DNA of 64,000 bases from Pseudomonadales bacterium (GCA_028281635.1 JANQJM010000224.1:1-64000); one strand, 5' to 3'; positions 51,217-60,616 are shown, counted from the stretch's first letter. Made by a program: numbers and translations. The notes: generated from the sequence alone by a model not told the origin.

Positions 51217-51371
51217 ATTTAAAGGACACCCATCTAAATCACCCGCCGCAGCGGGACTTCTTCGTGCTCGCGGATTTCCAGAGTTTTCCAGTAAATGACC
51301 GGAAAATCAGCAGCTTATGCGACCAAGGACGCTGCTGATTTTGCCTAAATTCAAATGGGTGTCCTTTAAAT
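51217..51371. repeat. 155-bp inverted-repeat-bounded element (MITE/REP-like) upstream of arsR
   Basis: ATTTAAAGGACACCCAT (51217-51233) and ATGGGTGTCCTTTAAAT (51355-51371), perfect 17-bp inverted repeat. Internal 12-bp hairpin AAAATCAGCAGC...GCTGCTGATTTT and CCCGC-CGCA-GCGGG. Confidence 0.75.
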
Positions 51372-51420
51372 ATGTGAAAAAATGCTTGGCTTGAGTTTAT
51401 ATTTCCACTATATTGGAAAT

Positions 51421-51744
51421 ATGGAAATATTTGAGGCAACAGAATCGCTTGGGGCTCTGGCCCATGAGACTCGATTGGAGATTTTTCGCTATCTGATCCG
51501 AAAGGGTCCGCAGGGCGAGGCCGTTGGGGTGATCGGGGATGCGTTTGATCTGCCCGGAGCCACCCTCTCCTTTCATCTGCGTAACCTGAAGCAGGCCAAT
51601 CTCATTCAGGTGCGAAGAGAAGGACGCTCCCTCATTTACTCACCTAACTTTGACCACATTAACGCAACCCTGGCGTTTCTGGTGGAGGATTGTTGCCAGG
51701 GAAACTTCGATGCCAGTTCATGTGCAGGAGGACAATGCCAATGA
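51421..51744 (+). CDS. arsR: ArsR family metalloregulator
   Basis: MEIFEATESLGALAHETRLEIFRYLIRKG...GATLSFHLRNLKQANLIQVRREGRSLIYS, Cys-rich C-terminus EDCCQGNFDASSCAGGQC. Confidence 0.88.
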   Translation: MEIFEATESLGALAHETRLEIFRYLIRKGPQGEAVGVIGDAFDLPGATLSFHLRNLKQANLIQVRREGRSLIYSPNFDHINATLAFLVEDCCQGNFDASSCAGGQCQ

Positions 51745-52166
51745 AACGACTTCATCTTCATGTATCAGTTACCGATCTCGACCAAGCCATCACGTTTTAC
51801 AACACGCTGTTTGCTGCCAAGGCGGCCGTCATAAAGGATGACTACGCAAAGTGGATGCTCGACGATCCAGCCATAAATTTTGCTATTTCAAATCGAGGTC
51901 ATCCACCCGGCCTCAATCATCTGGGATTTCAGGTGGACAGTGATGAACAACTGGGGGAAATTTCCTCACGTTTGCAGAGCGCAGGTTTTGGCGGCAATCC
52001 CGAAGAAGACGCAAAGTGTTGCTACGCACACTCCAACAAATACTGGACCAAAGATCCCGCAGACATTCCATGGGAGAGCTTCCACACTTTAGGCGAAATA
52101 CCGACCTACTATAACGACCAACCCAAACCAGAAACAGGAGCGGCAGATGAACGCTGCTGTAGCTAA
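51741..52166 (+). CDS. arsI: ArsI/CadI family VOC metalloenzyme (C-As lyase-like)
   Basis: MKRLHLHVSVTDLDQAITFYNTLFAAKAAVIKDDYAKWMLDDPAINFAIS...DAKCCYAHSNKYWTKDPADIPWESFHTLGEIP...CCS; ATGA overlap with arsR. Confidence 0.85.
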   Translation: MKRLHLHVSVTDLDQAITFYNTLFAAKAAVIKDDYAKWMLDDPAINFAISNRGHPPGLNHLGFQVDSDEQLGEISSRLQSAGFGGNPEEDAKCCYAHSNKYWTKDPADIPWESFHTLGEIPTYYNDQPKPETGAADERCCS

Positions 52167-53731
52167 GCTGCTCGCTCTGTGGTGTCGTCGCTTTCAGTTG
52201 CAGGTGTATCGATACTGTCTATTGCACTGCCCAGGAATTGCAGGATGCCATCGTCCATCGGACCATGTCTTAACAACTTTTTGTCCAACAGATAGTTCTG
52301 AGTATTATGCCAGGGAGCATGATCACCCTGTCGCGGGAAAAGATGCAAAGCGCGTTTGAAATAGCCCGGATTAAAATCCGTTACCCAATCGCGCTTCTGC
52401 ATGTTTTGTTCATGCTCTCGGAGCACCGGAATCACACGGGTAGTATTGGTCGCATCCATCTTCTTCAAGACATCACAAACAAACTGTGAATTGAGATCTG
52501 CACGCAAGGTCCAGGATGCATTGATGTATCCGAATGTCTGTATCAGATTTGGAACCTCTGAAAACATCATACCCTGATACATATAGTGATCCGGAAAATC
52601 GATCGCCTCACCGTCCTGGGTAAATTGAACACCACCGAGTACCTCCAGCTGCAAACCGGTGGCAGTGACCAGGATGTCACACTCCACACTGGTGCCGTCG
52701 TCCAGTTGTACGCCGGTTTCCGTGATGCGCTCAATTTGAGCGGTGCGTACCTCCGCCTTACCAGAATTCAGTGCATGAAATAGATCTGAGTCTGGCACCA
52801 GACAAAGCCGCTGTGTCCACGGGTCATAGCTGGGAGTGAAGTGTTTATCGACATCAATGTCCTGCTTGAGCGCTTTGTGCACACGACGCAGTATCCACTC
52901 TTTCATTTTTTGTGGCTTGTTGCGTGAGCGTTTGTAAATCAGGCTCTGAAAGCGGATATTACGCCACCGAACCAGGGCATAGGCCCAGGTATCGGGAAGT
53001 ATCCTGCGCAAGAAATTGTATATGACATCTTTACCCGGCATAGAGACGATGTAAGTAGGCGAACGCTGAATCATCGTGATGTGCTCAACGGCGTCCGCCA
53101 TAGCAGGAACGATCGTCACGGCTGTTGCTCCACTACCAATAACGGCTACGCGCTTACCCTGATAGTCCAAATCTTCTGGCCAATGCTGCGGGTGCACTAG
53201 CGTACCCGAAAAGTTTTCCAAGCCCGGAAACTCTGGCGTATAACCAGTCTCGTAGTTGTAGTAGCCACTGCACATAAACAGCAGCCGGCCGCGGATTTGT
53301 TTCGCCTTTCCATCGCTATCCAGCGCACTAACCGTCCACAAAGCTTCCTTACTATCCCAACTGGCGGCGGTGACCTTCACACCAAACTGTATATGCTCTT
53401 GTACCGAGTATTCAGTCACCGCTTCTTGCAGGTAGCTAAGTATGGAGGGGCCGTCTGCCAGCGCTTTTGGATTAGTCCAGGGTTTAAAGCTGAATCCGAA
53501 GGTATGCATGTCACTATCGGATCGAATACCAGGGTAGCGAAACAGGTCCCAGGTGCCGCCAATAGAGTCTCTTGCTTCGAGTATGGTGTAACGTTTGTCC
53601 GGGCACTGTTCGTGCAAGTGGCAAGCGGCGGAAATACCCGATATGCCTGCTCCTACGATAACAACATCCTGAACTTCTGAATCTTTTAGAGTCATCGGAT
53701 ATTTCTCATTCTTAAGTGTTCGCATAAACAA
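52163..53731 (-). CDS. Flavin-containing monooxygenase / Baeyer-Villiger monooxygenase
   Basis: 522 aa; VVIVGAGISGISAACHL, GGTWDLFRYPGIRSDSDMHTFGFSF, VAVIGSGATAVTI. Start may be internal (53695). Confidence 0.93.
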   Translation of the reverse strand: MFMRTLKNEKYPMTLKDSEVQDVVIVGAGISGISAACHLHEQCPDKRYTILEARDSIGGTWDLFRYPGIRSDSDMHTFGFSFKPWTNPKALADGPSILSYLQEAVTEYSVQEHIQFGVKVTAASWDSKEALWTVSALDSDGKAKQIRGRLLFMCSGYYNYETGYTPEFPGLENFSGTLVHPQHWPEDLDYQGKRVAVIGSGATAVTIVPAMADAVEHITMIQRSPTYIVSMPGKDVIYNFLRRILPDTWAYALVRWRNIRFQSLIYKRSRNKPQKMKEWILRRVHKALKQDIDVDKHFTPSYDPWTQRLCLVPDSDLFHALNSGKAEVRTAQIERITETGVQLDDGTSVECDILVTATGLQLEVLGGVQFTQDGEAIDFPDHYMYQGMMFSEVPNLIQTFGYINASWTLRADLNSQFVCDVLKKMDATNTTRVIPVLREHEQNMQKRDWVTDFNPGYFKRALHLFPRQGDHAPWHNTQNYLLDKKLLRHGPMDDGILQFLGSAIDSIDTPATESDDTTERAA

Positions 53732-53776
53732 TCAAAAGCGAATAACCAGTCGCTTTGAATTGCTCTATTGTGACTT

Positions 53777-54877
53777 TTAATTAGGGTCAGTTGGAACAAA
53801 TTTTTGCACACGTCGCCCTTCTTGTTCAGCAACATAAACATTGCCCTGAGAGTCTACGCCAATGCCGTGAGGTAACGTAAATTGCCCGGGATAGCGACCG
53901 GGGCCCAGCCCGAAACTTTGAACAAACTCTCCAGACTGTCGATCTAATACTTCCACCTTAACTGAATTCTGATTGATGACGAACAGATGTTCCTGTTGTG
54001 GATCAGCAGAAAAGTCCAGCACTACTGCGCTACCGCGAGCGCCACTGCTCCGTCCTTGTACAGGACTTACAGAAGTAAAGCCCACCTCTATATCCTGTCT
54101 ATGGTTACCTTGTTTATCGAACACCTGGATACGATCCGCGCGGCGGTCACACACATAGACCAATCCATCATCCGAAAGGCGCAGACAATGCGGAAGTTCA
54201 ACAAGACTCCTCTCTTCGGAATAACGTCGTAGTCGCCACTGTCGCAGAAACTCTCCGTGGCGATTCACCACGGCGATACGAGAGTTCCCACCTGGCAACT
54301 CTCCATCCGCTACATAGATATCCCCGTTGTCGGGGTCGACATCGATGGCAGCCGGCAAAAAGAACTGTGCTCGATTCGAATTCAGGGCCCTGCCCTGCCT
54401 GGTTCCATCCGAGGAATCATATAAATCGGGCCTGCCAACTTGTAGCAACAAGTCGCTGCCATCAGGAGAGTACTTTTGAACATAGCCTGTGGCGGCGGCA
54501 ACAATCCAAACGTTGCCGTCATTGTCGACATGGCAATCATGCAGTCTGCCGCCCAATAACTCCGGATTTCCCCAGGCATTTACCACCTGGCCTGCTGGAT
54601 CTAATTCGATTACCGGCGGCGCCAGATTGGCAGCATCCAGATCATCCTCGACCACATTCTGGCGATTCAATAAAAACACATGGTCGCGCTGATCGACGCA
54701 CATGCCACCCAAGCCGCCGGTCAACCAGTTATCTCCCAGTGGCAGCTTAGGCCAGTCTCGGTCCAGCCGATAGTCTGGGAGGGATTGCGCATTAGCGGAC
54801 GGAACATCACACAAAACAACGACCAACATCAGCAGTGTGAGGCATTGCGGGCAAATCTGGGGAACGAATCGACGCAT
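53777..54877 (-). CDS. Secreted NHL-repeat / six-bladed beta-propeller protein (PAL-like)
   Basis: 366 aa; signal peptide; GRYPGQFTLPHGIGVDSQGNVYVAEQEGRRVQKF. Confidence 0.88.
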   Translation of the reverse strand: MRRFVPQICPQCLTLLMLVVVLCDVPSANAQSLPDYRLDRDWPKLPLGDNWLTGGLGGMCVDQRDHVFLLNRQNVVEDDLDAANLAPPVIELDPAGQVVNAWGNPELLGGRLHDCHVDNDGNVWIVAAATGYVQKYSPDGSDLLLQVGRPDLYDSSDGTRQGRALNSNRAQFFLPAAIDVDPDNGDIYVADGELPGGNSRIAVVNRHGEFLRQWRLRRYSEERSLVELPHCLRLSDDGLVYVCDRRADRIQVFDKQGNHRQDIEVGFTSVSPVQGRSSGARGSAVVLDFSADPQQEHLFVINQNSVKVEVLDRQSGEFVQSFGLGPGRYPGQFTLPHGIGVDSQGNVYVAEQEGRRVQKFVPTDPN

Positions 54878-55142
54878 ATTTGTATCAGTTTGTGTCGCCG
54901 GAATCCTGATTCTTACTCTATTGCGTAAAATAGTAAAAGCTTAATTTTCTTAGCTATCGCGAATGATCCCTGCGGGGAGCACGTGCTTTTCCAACGCTAT
55001 AGAACGGCTGTGATGCTGGGCTGGGACTAAAGCTGGGTCGTTTCTCCCGCGAATGCGAACTACTTCTATTCATTGAGTATGGGGATTTGTTAGCTTAGCT
55101 GGTTTAAGTAAACACGCCGTCAGCACCAGGGCCTGCACCACC

Positions 55143-55745
55143 ATGAAATGTCAGAATCATCCAAACGCCACTGCCATTGAGAAGTGCGCTCGATGCGATA
55201 TTCCACTCTGTGGAATGTGTGCGACCTTTACTGATTCTGAAGTTCTCTGCGAACCCTGTGTTGAAATTCGGGAGAACGAAAAAGCAGTAGCTGCACAAAC
55301 AAAAAAACTGGAGCAGCCCGAACCCGAGTCCATAGCCCAGGAGTACGATGAGGAGATACTTAAGGCTGCTCAGAAGAAAGACTCGATTGGCCCGGTTCTG
55401 CAGATCCTGACCATTGCAGCCTGTGCGGTCATTCTCATTGTCAGGGCTGTTTTCTTTTCAGGGCCTGATGCACAGCCACCCCCAACGACCTCACCTGAGG
55501 AAGCGGCACAACTGCAAACTCTCACCTTACTGGCTCAGTGCATGTTTGTGTTTCAGGGAGTGAGTGAGGCCTTGATTGCTGGTACGGCGATTGATCCGTT
55601 AACAGCATGTCCAGATAGCCCCGCCCCTCTGGTGATCAGACAGACTGAAGACGATCTTATCGTTTCTCACCCACGCCCGGAGAATCTGGGCTATTCTGAA
55701 ATTTCCATATCCAGAAGCAACCCCGTTCCTCGCTTGATTGAATAG
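55143..55745 (+). CDS. B-box-type zinc finger protein with TM helix
   Basis: 200 aa; MKCQNHPNATAIEKCARCDIPLCGMCATFTDSEVLCEPCVE. Confidence 0.8.
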   Translation: MKCQNHPNATAIEKCARCDIPLCGMCATFTDSEVLCEPCVEIRENEKAVAAQTKKLEQPEPESIAQEYDEEILKAAQKKDSIGPVLQILTIAACAVILIVRAVFFSGPDAQPPPTTSPEEAAQLQTLTLLAQCMFVFQGVSEALIAGTAIDPLTACPDSPAPLVIRQTEDDLIVSHPRPENLGYSEISISRSNPVPRLIE

Positions 55746-55773
55746 TGCATCCCTACTCTCACAGCACTATTCA
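55739..55773 (+). terminator. Perfect 10-bp hairpin overlapping the stop of the B-box gene
   Basis: TGAATAGTGC ... GCACTATTCA. Confidence 0.5.
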
Positions 55774-55847
55774 TGCAATAATTTTCGGACTTTCCGATCT
55801 GTTTAACTGAGCAAAGCAGACGCTTGGCTCTGAGCAATTTAGAACCT

Positions 55848-56357
55848 ATGAATAAAAGCTTCATTTATTGTGTGGTCACTGTATTTAGCCTGCCGCTTTT
55901 AGCAGCGGAAGACCAACCCAACATTGAAACCTTAATGACTAGCGAGGAATTAAGAGCCACCGGTGTGGGTGAACTTTCAGAGACACAAATCGAGGCTCTC
56001 AATGCCTGGCTCGAGCGTTATCGGGAAGGCGAAGTCACCGCTGCAATTGCCGAAGTGCCAGTTGACACAAATTCTACAGACTCGGATAGTGTGGCGCGGC
56101 AACAGCCGGTCGACGTTTATCCTCCCCCCAGGGAAAGGATCATCATCAATACCAGAATCGATGGTGAATTCAATGGTTGGACCGGCAGAACCCGCTTCGT
56201 CATGCAGAATGGTCAGGTTTGGGAACAGCGCCGTGGCAGACGCTGGAAAATAACCCTGGACAGCCCCGAAGTCCGCCTCAGCCAGAACTTCATGGGCGCC
56301 TGGGAAATGGAGGTCGTTTCCGAGGGTCGCAGCATTGGTGTGCGCCGCATCCGCTAG
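55848..56357 (+). CDS. Secreted hypothetical protein
   Basis: Signal peptide MNKSFIYCVVTVFSLPLLAAED; start assigned at internal ATG. Confidence 0.65.
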   Translation: MNKSFIYCVVTVFSLPLLAAEDQPNIETLMTSEELRATGVGELSETQIEALNAWLERYREGEVTAAIAEVPVDTNSTDSDSVARQQPVDVYPPPRERIIINTRIDGEFNGWTGRTRFVMQNGQVWEQRRGRRWKITLDSPEVRLSQNFMGAWEMEVVSEGRSIGVRRIR

Positions 56358-56488
56358 AGCGAAGCGGCCTTATCACGCGGCATTCCGGCTTTTACAGCAC
56401 CTTCTGTATTCATTACACTAGCTAATAAGAACAACACCACTTTCCCTCGGGCCTCGCCTCAAGCTATCCCGGATTTGGAGAATGTAGA

Positions 56489-57607
56489 ATGCGAAGACTA
56501 AGCATGGGTAAGTGCTTTTCGCGTCTGACATTGGCAATCGCCAGCCTCTCGCTCATGTCAGCCGTTTCAGCACAGATTACGCCAGAAGAAATCTCTGTGG
56601 AAACCATGCCAGAGCCTGGCGCGAATTGGTTTATTTCTAAAACTAACAATGGCGCCTATATATTCGATGCCGAATCGGGCGAGATGCAGGGACTGCTTTC
56701 TCTCTCGCGCCGCAGCCCAGCCGTAACTGCGTATTCCCCGCGCCAGGAATTCTACGCTGCCGAATCCTATATGGCACGGGAAGTGCGCGGCGAACGCACA
56801 GACCTGGTAGCCGTCTACGACTTTGACAACCTCAGTCCGGTTGCAGAAGTAATCATCCCCAATCATATGGCGCGCCTGCAGGTCCGTCGTCACCTGGGCC
56901 TGATGAACAACGGACGGCACCTGGCCGTACTCAACATGAATCCCGGTCATTCAGTTTCCATTGTGGACGTGGAAGACCGGGTATTCATCTATGAAGTATC
57001 CACTCCGGGTTGTGCGGTGATCATGCCAGTCGCCCAGAGCGATTTTCTGCAAGTCTGCGGTGACGGAACTTTGCAACTGATTCAGTTAGATCTCAGTGGC
57101 TTTGAGGAAAACCGCGTTCGTAGTGAGATTTTCTTCGACGTTATAGAAGATGCGGTATTTGATCGCGCCACACCCAGTGCCGATGGCTGGATATTAGTCA
57201 CCCATGCCGGTGTCATATTTGAAGTCAGCACCGATGATGATGAGATCAATATCGAAGACGGCTGGAACCTGGTGCAGGAAGGCGAAGAGAACTGGCGACC
57301 TGGCGGTGAAGAGTTCATCACGGCCCATGAAGACTACGGATTGCTTTATGTACTAATGCATCAGGGAGAGATCGATACCCATCATGAACCCGGCGAAGAG
57401 GTTTGGGTGTATGACATGGCGACTCAAAATCGAATCTTCCGCCTCGAACTGGAAGGTACTGCGCAGAGTGTCATGGTGACACAGGAAATAAATCCGAAAC
57501 TTATCTTGAACGGCGCGGACGGTGGCATCGATGTCTATGATGCCGTCAGCTTCAAGCACGAACGTCACATCGTCACGCCTGGTGCTTCACACTTCGAAGA
57601 CTTCTAA
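56489..57607 (+). CDS. mauB: Amine dehydrogenase heavy chain (MauB/AauB-like)
   Basis: 372 aa; signal peptide; seven-bladed-propeller-like secreted protein directly upstream of mauE-D-A; HLAVLNMNPGHSVSIVDVEDR, C-terminal GIDVYDAVSFKHERHI. Confidence 0.88.
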   Translation: MRRLSMGKCFSRLTLAIASLSLMSAVSAQITPEEISVETMPEPGANWFISKTNNGAYIFDAESGEMQGLLSLSRRSPAVTAYSPRQEFYAAESYMAREVRGERTDLVAVYDFDNLSPVAEVIIPNHMARLQVRRHLGLMNNGRHLAVLNMNPGHSVSIVDVEDRVFIYEVSTPGCAVIMPVAQSDFLQVCGDGTLQLIQLDLSGFEENRVRSEIFFDVIEDAVFDRATPSADGWILVTHAGVIFEVSTDDDEINIEDGWNLVQEGEENWRPGGEEFITAHEDYGLLYVLMHQGEIDTHHEPGEEVWVYDMATQNRIFRLELEGTAQSVMVTQEINPKLILNGADGGIDVYDAVSFKHERHIVTPGASHFEDF

Positions 57608-57626
57608 CAACCATAGTGAACTGATA

Positions 57627-58211
57627 ATGATCATTGATGCCGCCATACACAGTCTAATTAGCATGATCTTCATGCTGCTGTTGTTGTGGGCATCTATTCA
57701 CAAGTTTTCTGATCGCCTGCAGTTTCACGGAATCCTGGCGGCCTATCGACTATTGCCTGCTGCGCTGCTGCCTTTATTTACAGTGACTATTCCCATAATC
57801 GAACTTGGCCTGGGACTGGCCTGGCTCACAGGTATGCAAGGCACTGTCGTCGCACTGGCAACTGCAGCACTGCTGTCGGCCTATACCTTCGCCATGGGTA
57901 TCAATATCGTTCGTGGCAATACGGAAATCGACTGTGGCTGCGGCTTGAGTAGTGCCAAGCACAAGACCGCGGGTTATCAGCGTCTGTCTACCGGACTCTT
58001 GGTACGCAATGTAATTCTTATCTGTGCCGCCTTTGCTGCGCTTATTCCTTCCAATGAACGCTTGTTAGGACTAGTAGATTACTTTAGCGTGGGCTTGGCC
58101 TGCTTAGGATTGGTCTTGATGTACGCAGCATTTAATCAACTGCTCGCAAACAAGCAGATCATTGATAGCTGGCGCAAGGACCTGGTCAGCAATGGTGAGG
58201 CGCATGGTTGA
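57627..58211 (+). CDS. mauE: MauE-like amine dehydrogenase maturation membrane protein
   Basis: Multiple TM segments; INIVRGNTEIDCGCGLSSAK conserved in MauE. Confidence 0.88.
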   Translation: MIIDAAIHSLISMIFMLLLLWASIHKFSDRLQFHGILAAYRLLPAALLPLFTVTIPIIELGLGLAWLTGMQGTVVALATAALLSAYTFAMGINIVRGNTEIDCGCGLSSAKHKTAGYQRLSTGLLVRNVILICAAFAALIPSNERLLGLVDYFSVGLACLGLVLMYAAFNQLLANKQIIDSWRKDLVSNGEAHG

Positions 58212-58842
58212 AGCTCTAGTCGTCTCCAATATCGTCTTGTGGATCGTTGTAGTAGTACTGGCGCTACTAGTATTTGCTCTTACTCGTCAGGTTGGCATCC
58301 TGCATGAACGCGTTGCACCGGCAGGCGCTCTACAACCCACTAATGGTCCGAAAGTAGGTGAACTCACCACTGCCATGGAACTGCGCAGTGTGGATGGTAG
58401 CGATGTCACAATTGGCGGTGAGGACTCAACAGGCCTGGCAAACTTTGTCCTGTTTATTTCGCCCACCTGTCCGGTATGTAAATCTTTGGTGCCTACCGCA
58501 CAATCACTTATTCATTCAGAAAAAAACCGCATGCGTCTAGTGTTTGCGAGTGATGGCGCGGAGACTGAAGCAGATTTACAGCGGCACCGGGATTACGTTG
58601 ACGAATTAGAAATCACGGCCTATCCCTACATCATTTCCCAGGCTCTTGGTATGCACTACCAGGTCAGCAAACTTCCCTTTGCTCTGTTGATCGGTGCCGA
58701 TGGCACTCTAAAGAGCAAAGGACTGGTTAATACCAGAGAACATATGGAGAGCCTGATTGAATCCATGGACAGTGGTATTGGCACTGTGCAGGAGTTCGTT
58801 GGAAAAATTCAAACTGATAATGCAATGGAACAAACCCCATGA
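58204..58842 (+). CDS. mauD: MauD-like thioredoxin-fold maturation protein
   Basis: N-terminal TM; FISPTCPVCKSLVP CPVC motif; overlaps mauE and mauA. Confidence 0.9.
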   Translation: MVEALVVSNIVLWIVVVVLALLVFALTRQVGILHERVAPAGALQPTNGPKVGELTTAMELRSVDGSDVTIGGEDSTGLANFVLFISPTCPVCKSLVPTAQSLIHSEKNRMRLVFASDGAETEADLQRHRDYVDELEITAYPYIISQALGMHYQVSKLPFALLIGADGTLKSKGLVNTREHMESLIESMDSGIGTVQEFVGKIQTDNAMEQTP

Positions 58843-59375
58843 TGCTCGATAAGTTAGTTGATCGAACCTATTACTGGGTAGACGAAAAAGCACGAAATAC
58901 CAGTCTGGCATTCGCCCGCAGATTGTCCCGTAGAAACTTCCTCTCTCGACTGGGGGTGTTTCTCGCCGGTGCTGCTTCCTTCCCTCTTCTTCCCGTGGCT
59001 CGTTCCTTTGCCCAAGACTCAGTGCAGGAAGTGGGGGATCCACAGAGTTGTGACTACTGGCGCTATTGTGCGATGAGCGGAACACTTTGCTCCTGTTGCG
59101 GTGGCTCTTACACCTCTTGCCCACCGGGTTCGCAACCATCACCGATCACCTGGGTGGGTACCTGTCGTAATCCAGTAGACGGTCGGGACTATCTGATGTC
59201 GTACAATGATTGCTGTGGAAAGGCAGTGTGTTCTCGTTGTGGTTGCCACAACACCGAAGGTGATAAGCCGGTTTACTTCAACAGCAACAGCAACACAGTA
59301 CTGTGGTGTTTCGGCACCGAAGATACCAGTTACCATTGCACGGTTTCGCTGGTGCTCGGCGCCGCTGACGACTAA
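58839..59375 (+). CDS. mauA: Amine dehydrogenase light chain (TTQ-bearing beta subunit)
   Basis: 178 aa; RRNFLSRLG Tat-like leader; CDYWRYCAMSGTLCSCCGG...SPITWVGTC...DCCGKAVCSRCGC...VLWCFGTED...YHCTVS. Confidence 0.95.
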   Translation: MMLDKLVDRTYYWVDEKARNTSLAFARRLSRRNFLSRLGVFLAGAASFPLLPVARSFAQDSVQEVGDPQSCDYWRYCAMSGTLCSCCGGSYTSCPPGSQPSPITWVGTCRNPVDGRDYLMSYNDCCGKAVCSRCGCHNTEGDKPVYFNSNSNTVLWCFGTEDTSYHCTVSLVLGAADD

Positions 59376-59415
59376 AGAGATTCAATTAGATAAAAGAAAC
59401 AGCTCGCTTGCGGTC

Positions 59416-59826
59416 ATGCTCAGCATTAGAAACTTTAGTGTCATTATTCTGCTACTGGCTTTCAGCGCTGCCTCGCAAGCCGCCACGCCACGCACAAACT
59501 ATTTGCTGTACTGCAGCGGTTGCCATTTAGTGAACGGTGAGGGCAACCACCCTAACGTGCCTACATTGCACGGTGAGCTTGGGAGAATGATGACGGTCCC
59601 GGCAATGCGAGACTATCTGGTGCAGGTGCCTGGTGCAGCCCAGGCACCAATTGATGATGAAGAATTGACAGCTGTAATTAACTGGGTATTGGAACAATGG
59701 AATTCCGATACTCTGCCAGAGAATTTCAACGCGTTGACGCTGGATGAGGTTTCAGCGGCGCGTAAAGAAATTCTAGCCGACCCTTTGCGCTATCGAATTG
59801 AGAACTGGAAAGATTATCCTCATTAG
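59416..59826 (+). CDS. Small mono-haem cytochrome c
   Basis: Signal peptide; NYLLYCSGCHLVNGEGNHPNVPTLHG (CSGCH). Confidence 0.85.
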   Translation: MLSIRNFSVIILLLAFSAASQAATPRTNYLLYCSGCHLVNGEGNHPNVPTLHGELGRMMTVPAMRDYLVQVPGAAQAPIDDEELTAVINWVLEQWNSDTLPENFNALTLDEVSAARKEILADPLRYRIENWKDYPH

Positions 59827-59917
59827 CGCTTAGGTCGATACACCCCGCCAACAACTTTTGAAATCTCCTGTGATTTAGGGCAAAGTTTCCACCCTTTCAC
59901 TCTGTCAGGATAGCTCC

Positions 59918-60616
59918 ATGTCAGTCGCCTACAGCATAGCCCGTGCCGGAATGACCAAGGTCTATAACACCTTCGTCAAGACTCCGTCTGTGTTGTCAGA
60001 GCAGGATTTCTTCCCTGGAGCGCAAGCCTTTGTAGACAACTGGGAGACCTTACGCGAGGAAGCACTGTCGCTGACCGGTGAACTGGATCGCGTACCGCGC
60101 TTTCATGACCTGATGCCGGAACAATACAAACTCTCTGCCCATGGCGAGAAAGAATGGCGTATGTTTGTGCTGCGCGCCTATGGTCTGAATATTCAGGAAA
60201 ACCTGAACAAGTGCCCCAGGTTACGGGAACTGGTTAGCGCTAATCCATTAATCAAATCGGCTTCTCTGTCATTCCTGGCGCCTGGCAAACAAGTGCCTAC
60301 ACACACCGGACCTTTTAGAGGTATCACTCGCTTCTATATGGGTTTGGAAGTTCCGACAGATGCGACTGGAAAACCTGGCGTGGTACTGACAATTGATGAT
60401 GAAACCTATCGTCTCGGTAATGGCGAAGCCCTGCTGTGGGATGATACTTATCCCCATAGTGTGCAAAACAACACCGACCAGTGGCGCATAGCGCTATTGC
60501 TGGATGTCTACCGCGCCCATATGCCAGGACCACTGCGGGTATTTACCAACGCAATAATTGGTCTGGCCCGTATCTCCATCAAATGGCGAAAGATTTTTCC
60601 CGAAGAATTCGCCTAG
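59918..60616 (+). CDS. Aspartyl/asparaginyl beta-hydroxylase family (LpxO-like) dioxygenase
   Basis: 232 aa; SLSFLAPGKQVPTHTGPFRGITRFYMGLEVP...LLWDDTYPHSVQNNTDQWRIALLLDVYR. Confidence 0.9.
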   Translation: MSVAYSIARAGMTKVYNTFVKTPSVLSEQDFFPGAQAFVDNWETLREEALSLTGELDRVPRFHDLMPEQYKLSAHGEKEWRMFVLRAYGLNIQENLNKCPRLRELVSANPLIKSASLSFLAPGKQVPTHTGPFRGITRFYMGLEVPTDATGKPGVVLTIDDETYRLGNGEALLWDDTYPHSVQNNTDQWRIALLLDVYRAHMPGPLRVFTNAIIGLARISIKWRKIFPEEFA

